From Diabrotica undecimpunctata (taxonomy: Eukaryota; Arthropoda; Insecta; Coleoptera; Chrysomelidae), in NCBI RefSeq assembly GCF_040954645.1, contig NC_092806.1, positions 81,113,943-81,177,942 of the forward strand: a DNA stretch of 64,000 nucleotides, in the 5' to 3' direction. A program made the position numbers and the translations under genes. Under the pieces are notes generated by a model. That model did not search any database, was not told where the DNA came from, and worked only from the letters and a program-made list of their open reading frames with translations. Positions 12,917-27,070 of the stretch are shown here, one piece after another (position 1 is the first letter of the stretch; every line of letters begins with the position of its first letter).

Positions 12917-14740
12917 GTACTGTAACTGATCCAATTTGAAAAGTGTGATCTATTCTGCATTCTGATAGTGCTTTTAAGATAGCAACTGTTTCGACCGTGT
13001 CAAATGCTTTGTGGAAGTCGACAAAGATAAGAGCAAGGGGTCTGTTATATTCGATAGACTTTTCAACTAGAGTTTAAAGGCATTGCAAATGGTCGTTTGT
13101 TCCGTGTCCCGCTCGAAATCCTGCCTGTTCTTCTGATTGATAGAAATCGAGTTTTGCTTCTAATCTGTTTGTCAGTATTCGAGTAAAGAGCTTGTATAGG
13201 TGGTTAAGCAAACTAATTGGCCTATAGTTTTCGAGATCTGATTTATCCCCTTTTTTGTGGAGGAGGATTGTAACCGAATTCTTCCATTTACTTGGAATGT
13301 TTTCACTATGCAGACATAGATTAAAAAGTGTTTGGATTCGGGACATCAAAAGTGGACCTCCTAGTTTAATTGTCTCAATGACTACACCATCTTCCCCTGG
13401 AGCTCTATTATTTTTTATATTTTTGAGGGCATGTTGAATTTCCTCTCGTGATATATCTGGTATATCCTCCGATCCTACATTATGTACCTTTTGTATTGGT
13501 TGTTCGATGACCTCTGGAATAACTTGACTTTTATATAATGTTTCATAGAAACTTTCCACTATATGTAATATGCTTGGTCTATCTGAGATAATATTTCCAT
13601 TTTTGTCTTTAAGTTGGAAGATTTCTTTTTTGCCATTTTCTATTTTTCTCCTCAATGCTTTCATGCTTTTGTTGTCTTCTATAGTTTTTATAATTTTCTC
13701 GTTGATATCTTGTGAGTCAACATTTCCTTGACTTCTCAGCATTCTACAATCTTCCATTTTTTGTTTCGTTTCTTTACTAATTTTTTGTTCTTTTCCATGT
13801 TTAGGGCCAAATTTTTCCTGAGCTTGTGTTAATGTATCTACTATTTCTTCGTTTAGGTTATTTACGTCTTCTCTTGTTGTATTTCTGAGTAAGTTACTGG
13901 TGATATATTTTTCAAACTCAAGTTCATTCGTTGGGCGCATCCAAGGTTTGAATTTTTTACTTTTTATCATCTTCAGTCTTTCTTGCTTAATATTGATTTC
14001 TACAGTTGCTCGGACCATTCTATGATCGCTTGCAACCGAAAATTGATTTCAGACTGTAACATCTTTGACTATATGTTTTTTGTCAGTGTTGATGAGGTCG
14101 ATCTCATTTTTTGTCTTACCATCGGGGCTCTTCCAAGTCCATCTTCTATGGATCTTCTTATAGAAGAAGCTATTCATTAAATATATATTGTTTTCTAATA
14201 GGAAATTTAAGAGTATTTCGCCCCTTTCGTTTCTACCTGGTGTGCCAAAATTTCCGAGGGCATTTTCAGCTGGGTCAGTGCTTATTCCTATTTTGGCATT
14301 AAAGTCGCCACATATTACCGTAAAATGTTCTTGGTCTTCTGAAACAGCTGTGTACAAGTCATCATAGAACTATTTTATTTCTTCGTCAGCGTGACTCAAT
14401 GTTGGTGCATAGACTTGAATGATCTTTATGGAGTAACGGGTGTTTAGTTGTAATTTTGCAAGTATAACTCTTGTGGAAACTGCTTTTACTGATATGATAT
14501 TCTCAGCTAGTTTTTTATTAATAAAGAGCCCAATGCCTCCATTCCCATCGTTTTGGCCGACATGATACAAAATGTGACCGGATTTTAAAGTGGTTAGGCT
14601 TTCTCCTTTCCTTCTGACCTCAGCGACTCCAACAATGTCCCAATTGATTTTATCAAGTTCAGATTCCATTTCTATGAATTTTTCTTCTGATAGCAGGGTT
14701 CTTGCATTGAAAGTTGCAATTTTTAGAGATATATATCTGT
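12917..14740 (-). pseudogene. Non-LTR retrotransposon (LINE): AP endonuclease plus N-terminal RT
   Basis: One frame on the minus strand runs from about 14735 down to 12917 and is interrupted only by three nonsense codons (near 14370, 14049 and 13074). The N-terminal endonuclease shows FNARTL, GVAEVRRKGE, YAPTL, CGDFNAKIG and ASDHRMV. This enzyme nicks the target for target-primed reverse transcription. The RT region shows NRAPGEDGV, KKGDKSDLENYRPISLL, EQAGFRAGHGT and FVDFHKAFDTV (motif A). The sequence ends before the YxDD box, so the 3' part is lost. A run of 11 C lies upstream at 14771-14781. The endonuclease style suggests an RTE- or CR1-like clade, which I cannot settle. Confidence 0.85.
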
Positions 14741-14812
14741 TAGATGGTTTTCTAAAATGTCAGAATTTTGCCCCCCCCCCCAGAATCCGTGGGACTGACT
14801 GATAGTCTGACT

Positions 14813-15430
14813 GATGGTCTAATAGTCACTAATGAGAAAATCAAATAAATGTTCTTTAACATACAAAAGAGAGGATCGAGAGTAGGGCATAACGGAACAA
14901 TAAAGCCATATAATTTTGAAAGATTGCAGCGTCTTAGATGCCGTAGGTAATGTTGTTACATAAAAAATAAAAGGGAATATTTAGGTAGCTAACTGATGTT
15001 TATGTATATATAACCCTCTTTTAAATCCAGAAGTCTAATTCGAATCTCTAAAATCAGGATATATAAAATAGTGATCAAACCAGTGCTAATGTGTGGATAC
15101 GTGACGAGAACGTATTAATTAGACCAGGATTGCTAGAAAAGCCATCAGAGGTATTTTCCGACTTACAGAGGTCCGAGTACTAACCAATATCGAACAGAGC
15201 TAATTCCAAGGTCAAACACATATATAAAGATAGCAACGTCGTACAAGAAACTAAATCTCAATGCTAAAGTTGCGCTGGCTTTATCCAAAGGCTCTATAAT
15301 AACTGCATTGCCAAGTTAAATTGGGAGGATGCCCCAAGAGAAAAAATGTAATCAAACGAACTAGGCTTAAAAAAATTATCCAAGGAAAGGCACTTCAGAA
15401 ATATTGACATAAATTTTAAAAACGTCATTT
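14813..15430 (+). repeat. Dispersed repeat, copy 1 (possible LINE 3' remnant)
   Basis: It aligns with 16769-17505 from GGTCTAATAGTCA through AGGCTTAAAAAA. In one frame VIKPVLMCGYVT and RIARKAIRGIF resemble the region after the RT domain of LINEs, but the frame is heavily broken. The origin is tentative. Confidence 0.55.
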
Positions 15431-15849
15431 ACCTGGCTGTATTTTCAATAGGAAAGAGAAGACAAAAAGAAGAAAAGGCAATAGAATCTTGTTCCGTTCT
15501 GACTATACGATGACGATAATCTTTATATAACATATAGGGAGAAAGAGAGAATAATGTTTATGTTCAATTTAGAACTCGCTGGTTTTCTCCCTTTTGAATT
15601 GGGTATGTATATGTATTACCATAGAAAATAAAATCAAGAGAACTATAATTATAAAACGAAAAGATTAGGAAATGAAAAGATTATATAAATCCCTTATATT
15701 TACACAGACTGTTTTACAAAAGGTGAACGAATGAGCATAAAACACAGCTGTTTTAAAAACTTAATATTATTAGACGCATTTAGGATCAATTTCACTCAAA
15801 ATATGATATGCTAAAATATGATACGACAGGAAAAAAGGCAATGACTTTT
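15431..15849. other. Unassigned sequence
   Basis: AT-rich, no long frame, no repeat that I could match elsewhere in the window. Confidence 0.4.
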
Positions 15850-16145
15850 ACAGCTGATTGCCACATAAATATCAATGTAAGCCGTATGATGATTTTTGCC
15901 ACAGCAAATTTAAAGTGTTCCATACTTTCGAAATTGTAGTTGTTGACTTTAATGTTTTTTCTAAATTTATTAAATTGGTCTCTTCTGTTGATTCGCTTGT
16001 ATTCGGTTTTAATTTCGTTGATTTTAATTGAAACATTTTTCGTGCACTTTGTTAAAGATGTTTGCGGACCGGAGAGAGTTTCTTATGAGATCCATATCAT
16101 TAGCATATGCCAGGAGTGCTTTGTACCTTAGCCCGTTAATGGATT
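15850..16145 (-). pseudogene. LINE RT remnant with a mutated YADD box
   Basis: Reading the minus strand from about 16130, RYKALLAYANDMDLIRNS is the RT palm with YADD changed to YAND. The frame soon breaks. Further down, NNYNFESMEHFKF matches the usual post-palm phrase. The same post-palm phrase recurs at 17990-18110, so two copies of this LINE family decayed here. With the second catalytic Asp box damaged, it is certainly inactive. Confidence 0.65.
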
Positions 16146-16768
16146 ACATCTTAAATAGGCGTTATTTCTATTTTACTAAGCTGTTTATTGATTTTTTGAC
16201 TATTTGAATCAAGAATCTGTAGTTCATTCGACTGTTGAATAAAACAGACTTTCTTGGTGCATATTTTTATCTCTCGATTTTTGTTTGCCGTCTCCTTATT
16301 ACAACGATTTTGCTGGATATCGACATAGGGAACCTGGTGGTATGTACATGATGTTTCCATAACCAACATTCGAAAATTTGTCTTACTGTAAAGTCATGAT
16401 GATTTTACTAGAAAATATAGTGTTGTTTAATAATAATAAAGTTCAAGCAACAATTACTATATGCATTAACTTGGTACTGATATCTCTGCTCTCCGCTAAC
16501 AGATGGCAGTCCCGAAAACATTAAAACTCATGCTTCCCATTATCCAACGATTAGCCAGTCCAGTACTATACGCCTTATTATGGTACTGATATTGCTGCTG
16601 CCCCTCATGAGTGAATAGAATATGCAAGGAAGGTTTTGGCAATTTAATAGGATTTTGTGTGTTAGAATATTATTTTTCCGAGAAAGTGAAGAATATCAAT
16701 TTGCTATCTGGATTTAATCCATAAATTAAATATTAGAATGCTATAAAATAATGATATTAGCATAAAAA
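16146..16768. other. Unassigned sequence
   Basis: No supported gene. The one 72-codon minus-strand frame has no recognisable domain. Confidence 0.4.
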
Positions 16769-17505
16769 AACGGTCTAATAGTCAGTAATAAAGCATATAA
16801 ATGTTCTTTAACATACAAAAGAGATGACGTAGAGTAGGGCATAACGTAACAATAGACCCATATAATTTTAAAGGATTGCAACATTTTAGATATCGTAGAT
16901 AACGTTGTAACATAAGAAATAAAAGGGAATATTCAGGTAGCTAACTGATGTTTGATGTGTAACTGTGTGGATATGTGGCCAGAACGCTAACAAAACAATG
17001 TACGTAAAATTCAGGTATTAATTAGATCAGGATTGCTAGAAAAGCCATCAGAAGTATTTTCCGACTTACAAAGGTCCGCGTACTAACCAATACCGAACGG
17101 AACTAATGCCAAGGTCAAACACATATATAAAGACAGCAACGTCGTACAAGAAGCTAAATCTCAATGCTAACGTTGCGCTGGCTATATCCAAAGGCTCTAT
17201 AATAACTACATTGCCAAGTTAAATTGGGAGGATGCCCAAGAGAAAAAATGCCTTTAGGACTTCCACAAATGAAGGGGGAAGGTAACATGAGGTCAGATTT
17301 AGGAATAATGAGACTATCTACCGACCCATCATATTTATCAACACATGCCTGTTCAACTACCTGCTATCCTACCTATAGTCAATACTCATCTGTTGGGGAC
17401 TATCAAATCAATTACATGTAATCAAACAAACCAGGCTTAAAAAAAGTTATCCCAGGAAAGACACTTCAGAAATATTGACATAAATTTTTAAAACGTTATT
17501 TACGT
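16769..17505 (+). repeat. Dispersed repeat, copy 2, carrying a 168 bp insertion
   Basis: Paralogue of 14813-15430, with a shorter middle (a gap after AACTGATGTTT) and an extra 168 bp block at 17251-17418. The flanks GGGAGGATGCCC and TAATCAAAC match copy 1, so copy 1 is the empty site. Confidence 0.7.
17251..17418 (+). mobile_element. 168 bp insertion defined by an empty paralogous site
   Basis: It begins CCTTTAGGACTTCC and ends CAATTACATG, inserted between AAAAAATG and TAATCAAAC. Only the ATG before and at the end of the block could be a target duplication. It has no A-tail, inverted ends or coding sense that I recognise. It could be a short non-autonomous element, or copy 1 could have lost it. 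Confidence 0.45.
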
Positions 17506-17814
17506 GACTTATTAAAATTTAAATTTTTAATGAAAAGTAAAAGATTAGCCATTTGTTATGGGGTTCAGAGAAGAACCTTCACGATGTTAATTTTTTGAGA
17601 TATGATTGGATGTTTTCTCTTCATTGCATATTGAGACGCCCAAGTGGTATTCTTCTGTGCTAACTTCCTTCCATACCAGTTTTACAAGTTTGACATCTTG
17701 GCGTCTATGCATGTGTACGATCTACCTTAATTTATTTATTTTTCTAAAAAATATCGTTATAAGAGCTTTCTTTATTCAGTATGTGTTCTTCTTCTATACG
17801 TATTTGTAGCGATA

Positions 17815-18110
17815 TGATAATGAGGTTAAAACAATTTTCCTATTATTTTCCTTTCAAATATTCGTAGTTCTTCCTTATCTGTTTTAGTCATTGTCCATGA
17901 TTAGCATCTATGTATTAAAATAGGTAAAAAGTTTAAATTATGATCTATATTTCTTTAGTGGCATTATTATTAACCGTGATTATTTATCTAAGATATTTAA
18001 AGTGTTCCATATTTACGAAATTGTAGTTGTTAACTTTAATATTTTATCAAGATCTATTAAATTGGTCTCTTCTGTTGATTCGCTTGTATTTCTTCTTAGC
18101 TTAACGAATT
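17815..18110 (-). pseudogene. LINE RT C-terminal remnant
   Basis: On the minus strand NNYNFVNMEHFKYL is followed, after breaks, by TMTKTDKEELRIFERKIIGKL. This is the common LINE pattern in which a post-palm YLG segment precedes the WTLTKxDEExLRIFERKIL segment. Several stops and frameshifts make this an old fragment. It lies at higher coordinates than the 15.9 kb palm on the same strand, so it belongs to a separate insertion. Confidence 0.65.
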
Positions 18111-18189
18111 CTTCTTTTTTCAGTCTGTGAACTACTAGTGGGTTCTTTTTACGGAATTTTTTCATCACGTTTAGGTAATCATCAACGGT

Positions 18190-18935
18190 ATATAAACGTT
18201 GTTGAAATTTTAGGGCATTTTCAAAATCTCCAAAATCACTACCATTGGGTAAAAGCTATGACTAGGAAAGAAATAGCGTAATGTAATTTTTTCAATGGTA
18301 GGATGAGTTTCCAAAATCGTTTTTAGAATCAAAACTATTTTAATGCTGCGGTTTTTTACCGCCACAAGAGTCTGACCACAAAATTACATGTTTTGCAGAA
18401 GTAACATTTTCTTCAATGTGTTTCTTAAGACAAATGCCTACGTCCTGGGCTCCCTGACCAGCTTCACCTTCTATCCAAATATAACAATGACCTTTGTTAT
18501 CCTTGGCGCTATGGATACCAAGGTTGTAAATACATAATTGACGCTTATAATATACAATATTTATTAGAATTCTCGAAAGGGGAAGAGTTTTTCTTTAAAT
18601 CAAAACAAAAGGTTTCCACTTCTGGTTGATCGTTGCTTATCTTCATGTCTAGCTTTCTTCCTTCTAAGTGCACATTTTTTCTTTTTTTAACGCTTAATTG
18701 TTCGTTATCTGCGCAATTTTTAATTTCTAATTCGAAACAATCACATCTACTACAAGTATCGTTTTTCAACTTTTTTCTTTGAAGATCAAATCGTGTTTCA
18801 TCAATCATTTTTTGTAAAACGAAAATTTAACAAGGTCATTGTCTGCTTCTTCAATATACAATTCATACATTTTACTTAATGTTATGCCTTTTGTTAAGTA
18901 TTCTCTTTCTGTGTTAGCTCTTCTGTAATGTAACT
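18190..18935 (-). pseudogene. Remnant of an uncharacterised insect protein family (DUF7869-like)
   Basis: Reading from 18935 down, the sequence gives HYRRANTEREYL, then CSRCDCFELEIKN, FCFDLKK, YKRQLCIYNLGIH, ILWSDSCGGK and finally LLPNGSDFGDFE. I recognise this order from repetitive insect proteins of unknown function with a DSCGGQNRN box and an SGHSFLPNDxDFG box. I believe the domain is called DUF7869, but I give that name from memory with low certainty. The Cys pair plus the Asp-rich boxes suggest a nuclease fold related to a DNA transposon, which is inference. Frameshifts near 18545 and 18808 and stops near 18350 break it. The longest intact piece is 18545-18808. Confidence 0.55.
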
Positions 18936-19353
18936 ATTATAGAAAAATTTAAGCAATAACTGCCACTACTTCTTAACCTAAACGCCTCAACAAGTTGCCA
19001 ACGTCACCATTGTTAACCACGTTTATGTACATATGTTGCCAAATATTCGATTTACAATCATTAAAACGCTCGCAAGAGGCGCTTGGTCCAAAACTAATAC
19101 ACAAAAATTAGTCGCTTGCTCTAGTTATGCAAAATTCAAAATCCAAAATAAAAAGAAAGGTACCTAATTTTTTAAATATATCTGGTTATCCGTTACTAAC
19201 AGGTTAATGGAATTTATTACGTAGATAGTTTATGCTTTTTTCTATCTTCTTCTTTAAGTTCCATCTATCGAAGGTTGGAAATCATCATGGCTATACGGAC
19301 TCTGTTGACTGCCGCTCTAAAAAGTTCTGCACTACTGCATTCAAACCATTCTC
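18936..19353. other. Unassigned sequence
   Basis: AT-rich, no frame or repeat recognised. Confidence 0.4.
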
Positions 19354-19660
19354 TTAAGTTTTTAAGCCAGGATATTCTTCGTCTTCCCACATTTCGCTAA
19401 TGCGTATTTTTGCCCTTTGCCCTCTCATCACATGTCCTAAGTACTCAAGTTTTCGTCTTTTGATAGTTAATAATATTTCCGCCCCATTTCCTATCATTCT
19501 AGTTACTTCCACGTTTGACATTCTTTGAATCCATGATATTCGTAGGATTCTTCTGTAACACCAAAATTCAAAGGCGGCCAACTTATTCAGATGGACTTGT
19601 TTTAGTGTTCACGCTTCCAAGCCATAAAGAAAAGTAGAGAACACGTAACATCGAAGCATT
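19354..19660 (-). pseudogene. LINE C-terminal remnant
   Basis: The 75-codon frame contains LAAFEFWCYRRILRISW, NVEVTRMIG and IKRRKLEYLGHVMRG. This phrase is very common downstream of the RT domain in insect LINEs. Upstream in the same frame VFSTFLYGLEA is followed by a TGA where the family has Trp, so the copy is interrupted. Nothing of the RT palm remains next to it. Confidence 0.75.
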
Positions 19661-21339
19661 CTCAGGCTCTAACTTTATATCCCGAAAACAAAGAAACTTT
19701 TTAAGTTTAAAAAATAATGCACGTGCTATTTTAATATTATCTACATCATCTACATCTGATGTTATCCTGTTGTTCCTCTTTTCCACCAGAATGCGCCATA
19801 ATCCACAATTTAAGAATCTGGGGCTGGGGCTAGTGATGCATAACGCCGTTCATATAGCAATTTGTTGTCACATGTTTATAGTTTTTCAAAAAATGAACTC
19901 CAATTTAAAGATTAAAACGTAAAACAAAATATAAAAACCTATTGAACCTTATTCAGAAAATTTCAGAAAAGAATAACTTTTGTGAAAGATTGTGGGACAC
20001 AGTCAAATTTTAAGATAAAAACTTCAATTCAGAGAGTGGACATTCTTAATAAATGTATAATCTAATATGGAAGCATGTTTATGTTTTACAGACTTAGAAA
20101 GCACTGAGCACACAAGTATTTATTTTTTTATGTACTAATTTGTAAAATAAATATTATTTACCAAGTATTCTACTCCACTTTAATATCAATGCATCAGATA
20201 TATTATAAAGATTTCGTCGTAGTTGTAAATTAATAGGAGATAACAAAATGTAGAGCATATAGTGAAATCTGAATATCTTAGAATAACTATATCGAGCGGA
20301 AACATTATTGATGAGCAAAAGGGAGACCCATCGCTGAGAAAGTGTCAAAGCAATTGGCAAAAGCAAAGGGTACTTTGTACTAAAGTACCCATACTCTAAA
20401 GCATAAGCAGGTCTTTTCGTACTCTATTAGTAAGTGATAGATTCGACCGTTACTTGATGGAAATTTATTTTATCTAACAATTAAACAGGTATGCGTTTAC
20501 ACGTCATATTTTGTAACAATAAGTTGAGGAGGGGATAACTGTTTGTCTCAAGTTGGTCATTCAGAATTATGTCTGTATTTTTTAATTTGCTAATTTCCAT
20601 AGATTCTAATATTCATAGAATCTACAGATAGCTTAAGGCCTTTATTATAAATACACTTTTTTAGTAATAGAAATATATAAATAGAACCTAGAATACACCT
20701 GTAAAAGTATGTAACCTTTGATCTCTGGGATAAACCCATCTCCTAAATAATGGTGCCGATATATGTAGGTAAAATTTTCTACACCTATTTTAACCTGTTT
20801 ATTTCCTCATTATCAATATATATGAGTTGTAACCGATACTACAAACTCATTTACTTTTCGCGAAGAGACTATATATTAACTATAGTTATTACTATACAAA
20901 TCTGACTCGAAATATCGTCTTAAAATAACAGTAACAGAAAAGTGAAAGATTAGTCATTTTTTATGAAGTTTAAAGTAGAAGCGTTCACGAAAATTGAAGT
21001 ACTAATAAGACCACCGCAATCGGGCGTACCCTGGGTAATGAATAATTAAGTAATCGTTAATTCTTCAATCACCCGTTCAATATGTTTTTTGTCAAATCGG
21101 TCCTTTTTAGGACCAACTATTCTAATTATGTGTATAAATATTAAGAGTATATCTAGAGATAAAGACACCCCACTTTACATATGCGCTTAACAAAATGCAG
21201 GAAGCACATAGATGGTCAATCCTATAGTATTTGGTATTAAGCTAATCGCTGAAAATTACATATTAAATGCAGGCAAAGAAGCAAAGAAAAACTTATAATG
21301 AGAGAAAACAAAACCAGTCAGCTGAGAGAACCTTTCAAC
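19661..21339. other. Unassigned AT-rich sequence
   Basis: No frame above 70 codons and no domain recognised. It may contain more eroded LINE sequence that I cannot prove by eye. Confidence 0.4.
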
Positions 21340-24180
21340 GATGTTGAGCTTGGATCCGCTATCCACGTATATAATGAACAATATTACGGCTCCTGGCTGA
21401 GGATCTGAGCACTAAACTAACTATAAAATTTGAACTAAAAATACAACAATGGCTAATATCCAAAGTCTTTAAACAAGCAAAGCAAAGACAAAGTTGTTGC
21501 CTTGCTTAAAACTGGCAAAAACTCCAACGACCACAAAAGCTATCGGCCAATATATCTATTTATTTTGTCAGCTATACAAAATACTTCTGTACATGATCCT
21601 TAATATAAACCGATAATAGAAGAAAAACTCAAATTAAAAGACAAAAGTGGCTATATATGACAGGTTAGATCATATATGTCACAAATACTAAATCTTGCCT
21701 AACACAGCGAAGAGAAATACGAAAAATATCAGGTATGAGGAGTGGTATTTGTTAATCTAAATGCCGCTTACGACACCTTAAATTATAGGGTATTTCTCCA
21801 AAATCTATGTAATATCCCCTTAGGTAATAAACTCACTTGTATTATCCGCGTATGCCTACACAACAGAAGATTTGCGTATTACTTAATGATAAGAATAGCA
21901 GATGGAGAACGTAGAATAACGGTCTCTTTTGGGGTACTGTAATGGCACCTACTCTGTATAACATTATTGTTCTGAAGCTATTTTCTTGTGGCATTTTAAA
22001 TTAATTTATATTTAAATGGGAATAAGCCACAATTAAAGGTTAAAATACGTTTATTGACGTTTCAATTTCCACTTCGGAAATCGTTCTCAAAATACAAACA
22101 TTAGTAAATTAAACAAATTTTGTTTTTTGTTACTTAGTGAAAAATTCTTCTAATAATTTAATTTTATCTGACTCATCTATATTGACAATTCAGACATACC
22201 TTATACATTTTAAAGTAGACGACTTTAAAATGATATTGCCAATATTGTTGAGTTGCGTTCCTGGGACGACTTTACTTATAAGATAGTTCATTCGATTACA
22301 TGAAATCAACTTTAACTTGAGAATATCCGTCAGAAAAGATCATAACATGTAATTCGTCTTTAAAAAGACAAATACATGCCATGATGACAGTAAAATTCTC
22401 CTGTTAGTGATTCCATAGAAAATTATGAGGGAAAAACCAGGAAAAAAACCTCATAATACTATCCGGACATGGTAAGTATTTGATCGTGCATTTAGTTTAC
22501 CTTCAATAAACACCAAATTCCAATTTTATATGTTTGTTATTTAAAAAACATAAATGATGTATTCTCTATATGTTACTGACTTACCAATACTGGTATTTTT
22601 CTTTTAATAACTTCCTCTTTGAATATGGGACCATTTAGCAAATGAGACCAATTGTGTCGCGAATTCCTCGGCAGAATGTAGTAGGATCTGGTAACCCATA
22701 TTGAAAGAGGAAGTTATTAAAAGAAAAATACCAGTATTGGTAAGTCAATAACATATAGAGAATACATCATTTATGTTTTTTAAATAACAAACATATAAAA
22801 TCGGAATTTGGTGTTTATTGAAGGTAAACTAAATGCACGATCAAATACTTACCATGTCGGGATAGTATTATGAGGTTTTTTTCCTGGTTTTTCCCTCATA
22901 ATTTTCTATGGAATCACTAACAGGAGAATTTTACTGTCATCATGGCATGTATTTGTCTTTTTAAAGACGAATTACATGTTATGATCTTTTCTGACGGATA
23001 TTCTCAAGTTAAAGTTGATTTCATGTAATCGAATGAACTATCTTATAAGTAAAGTCGTCCCAGGAACGCAACTCAACAATATTGGCAATATCATTTTAAA
23101 GTCGTCTACTTAAAAATGTATAAGGTATGTCTGAATTGTCAATATAGATGAGTCAGATAAAATTAAATTATTAGAAGAATTTTTCACTAAGTAACAAAAA
23201 ACAAAATTTGTTTAATTTACTAATGTTTGTATTTTGAGAACGATTTCCGAAGTGGAAATTGAAACGTCAATAAACGTATTTTAACCTTTAATTGTGGCTT
23301 ATTCCCATTTAAATATAAATTTACTGTATAACATTTACACAACCCATACCAGCAAATACTAGGACTTTTATTATGTAGACGATACATTATCTATTGTTGC
23401 ACAGCCAAAAACTTTTGTTGGTGAAGTGGAGAAAAATCTAAAGCATACCTTAAATACAACAAAAATAGATTATGAATCAATTTTAAGCCAAACCCCGAAA
23501 AAAGTCAGGTGTGCTCCTTCAATGTCCGTAACAGAGACACTTTCACAAATCTGAATATATACCTGAACCAATAGTGTCATGAAATCCTTAAACTCTGGAC
23601 TTGCTATAAATACCTTGAAGATAGTTTCTATCACACTTTGTCATTCACAGTACTTTGTTTAAAATCAAATGCCAAACTAGAACCAGAAAAATAATATTCT
23701 CTGCAAACTTGTCATCTAAAAATGGGAAGCCCATCCTCTCACCCTTAAAACGTAGACGCTTGAACTCTATGCTTCTGCTGCCGAATATACCTTGATAGTA
23801 TAAGTGACACCAACACATACTTAACACGTAGATTTAGTTATAAATTAGTCAGCCAAATTCAGGGAATATTAAGACTCACATCCATACATAAGCTCTACAA
23901 TATCGTAGCTACCAATCCACCTAATATCCGAAGATAAGTAGCTAGAGAGCAAAAAAAAAACAAAGTGGAGATTCGTAGCATCCACTCCACGAATACCAGC
24001 CCATTTTATGACTAGAATCAAGGAAAAACTGGCTATATCAACACATCTGCAAGATATACAAACAAAAATAAGCTGCTCCTCGCCATCTGATCCCTCGAAC
24101 GGAACTTCCTTATGGTAGTTATCTTCCTTAAATCTGCCAGGAGGACTCTTGCCTGCAAACACCGGTTAACTTGTGTGCAT
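21340..24180 (+). pseudogene. Jockey-like LINE, RT region, split by a fold-back element
   Basis: The left part (to 21965) shows VVALLKTGKNSNDHKSYRPI (RT start), then FVNLNAAYDTLNYRV (motif A) and HNRRFAYYL. The right part (from 23324) shows YNIYT and then FYYVDDTLSI, the catalytic YxDD box as YVDD. Further down YNIVATNPPNIRR fits the C-terminal region of Jockey-type proteins. The split lies at CTGTATAACATT, which is duplicated at 21954-21965 and 23324-23335 around the 1,358 bp insertion. Stops and frameshifts occur throughout, so the LINE was already old or decayed in place. A second copy lies at 29540-30170. Confidence 0.8.
21966..23323. mobile_element. 1.36 kb fold-back element with 627 bp arms and 12 bp target duplication
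   Basis: Near-perfect inverted arms occupy 22003-22629 and 22695-23321 (I saw about five mismatches) around a 65 bp spacer. A one-sided tail at 21966-22002 (ATTGTTCTGAAGC...) also occurs on the 55.4 kb copy. The 12 bp CTGTATAACATT flanks both sides. There is no coding capacity. Each arm end carries TTTCC-GAAGT-GGAAA followed by TTGAAACGTC on the outward strand. Cut-and-paste elements normally give short fixed duplications and symmetric ends. The one-sided tail and 12 bp duplication fit target-primed retrotransposition, so I favour a non-autonomous Penelope-like element. Confidence 0.8.

Positions 24181-26984
<2,804 letters not shown>

Positions 26985-27020
<36 letters not shown>
26985..27020. 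repeat. (TA)n microsatellite, right of Tc1 element 1
   Basis: About 36 bp of TA directly after the right inverted repeat. It continues the tract split by the Tc1 insertion. Confidence 0.9.
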
Positions 27021-27025
<5 letters not shown>

Positions 27026-27070
27026 TAACCGTTGTTCTGGAGTCCCTTCGAAGCGGACGGATGTTGACCT

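Noticed and set aside
21966..23323. Fold-back element as a MITE or TIR DNA transposon.
   Set aside because: One-sided tail, 12 bp target duplications in both copies and shared PLE-like stem-loops fit better with retrotransposition. Not excluded.
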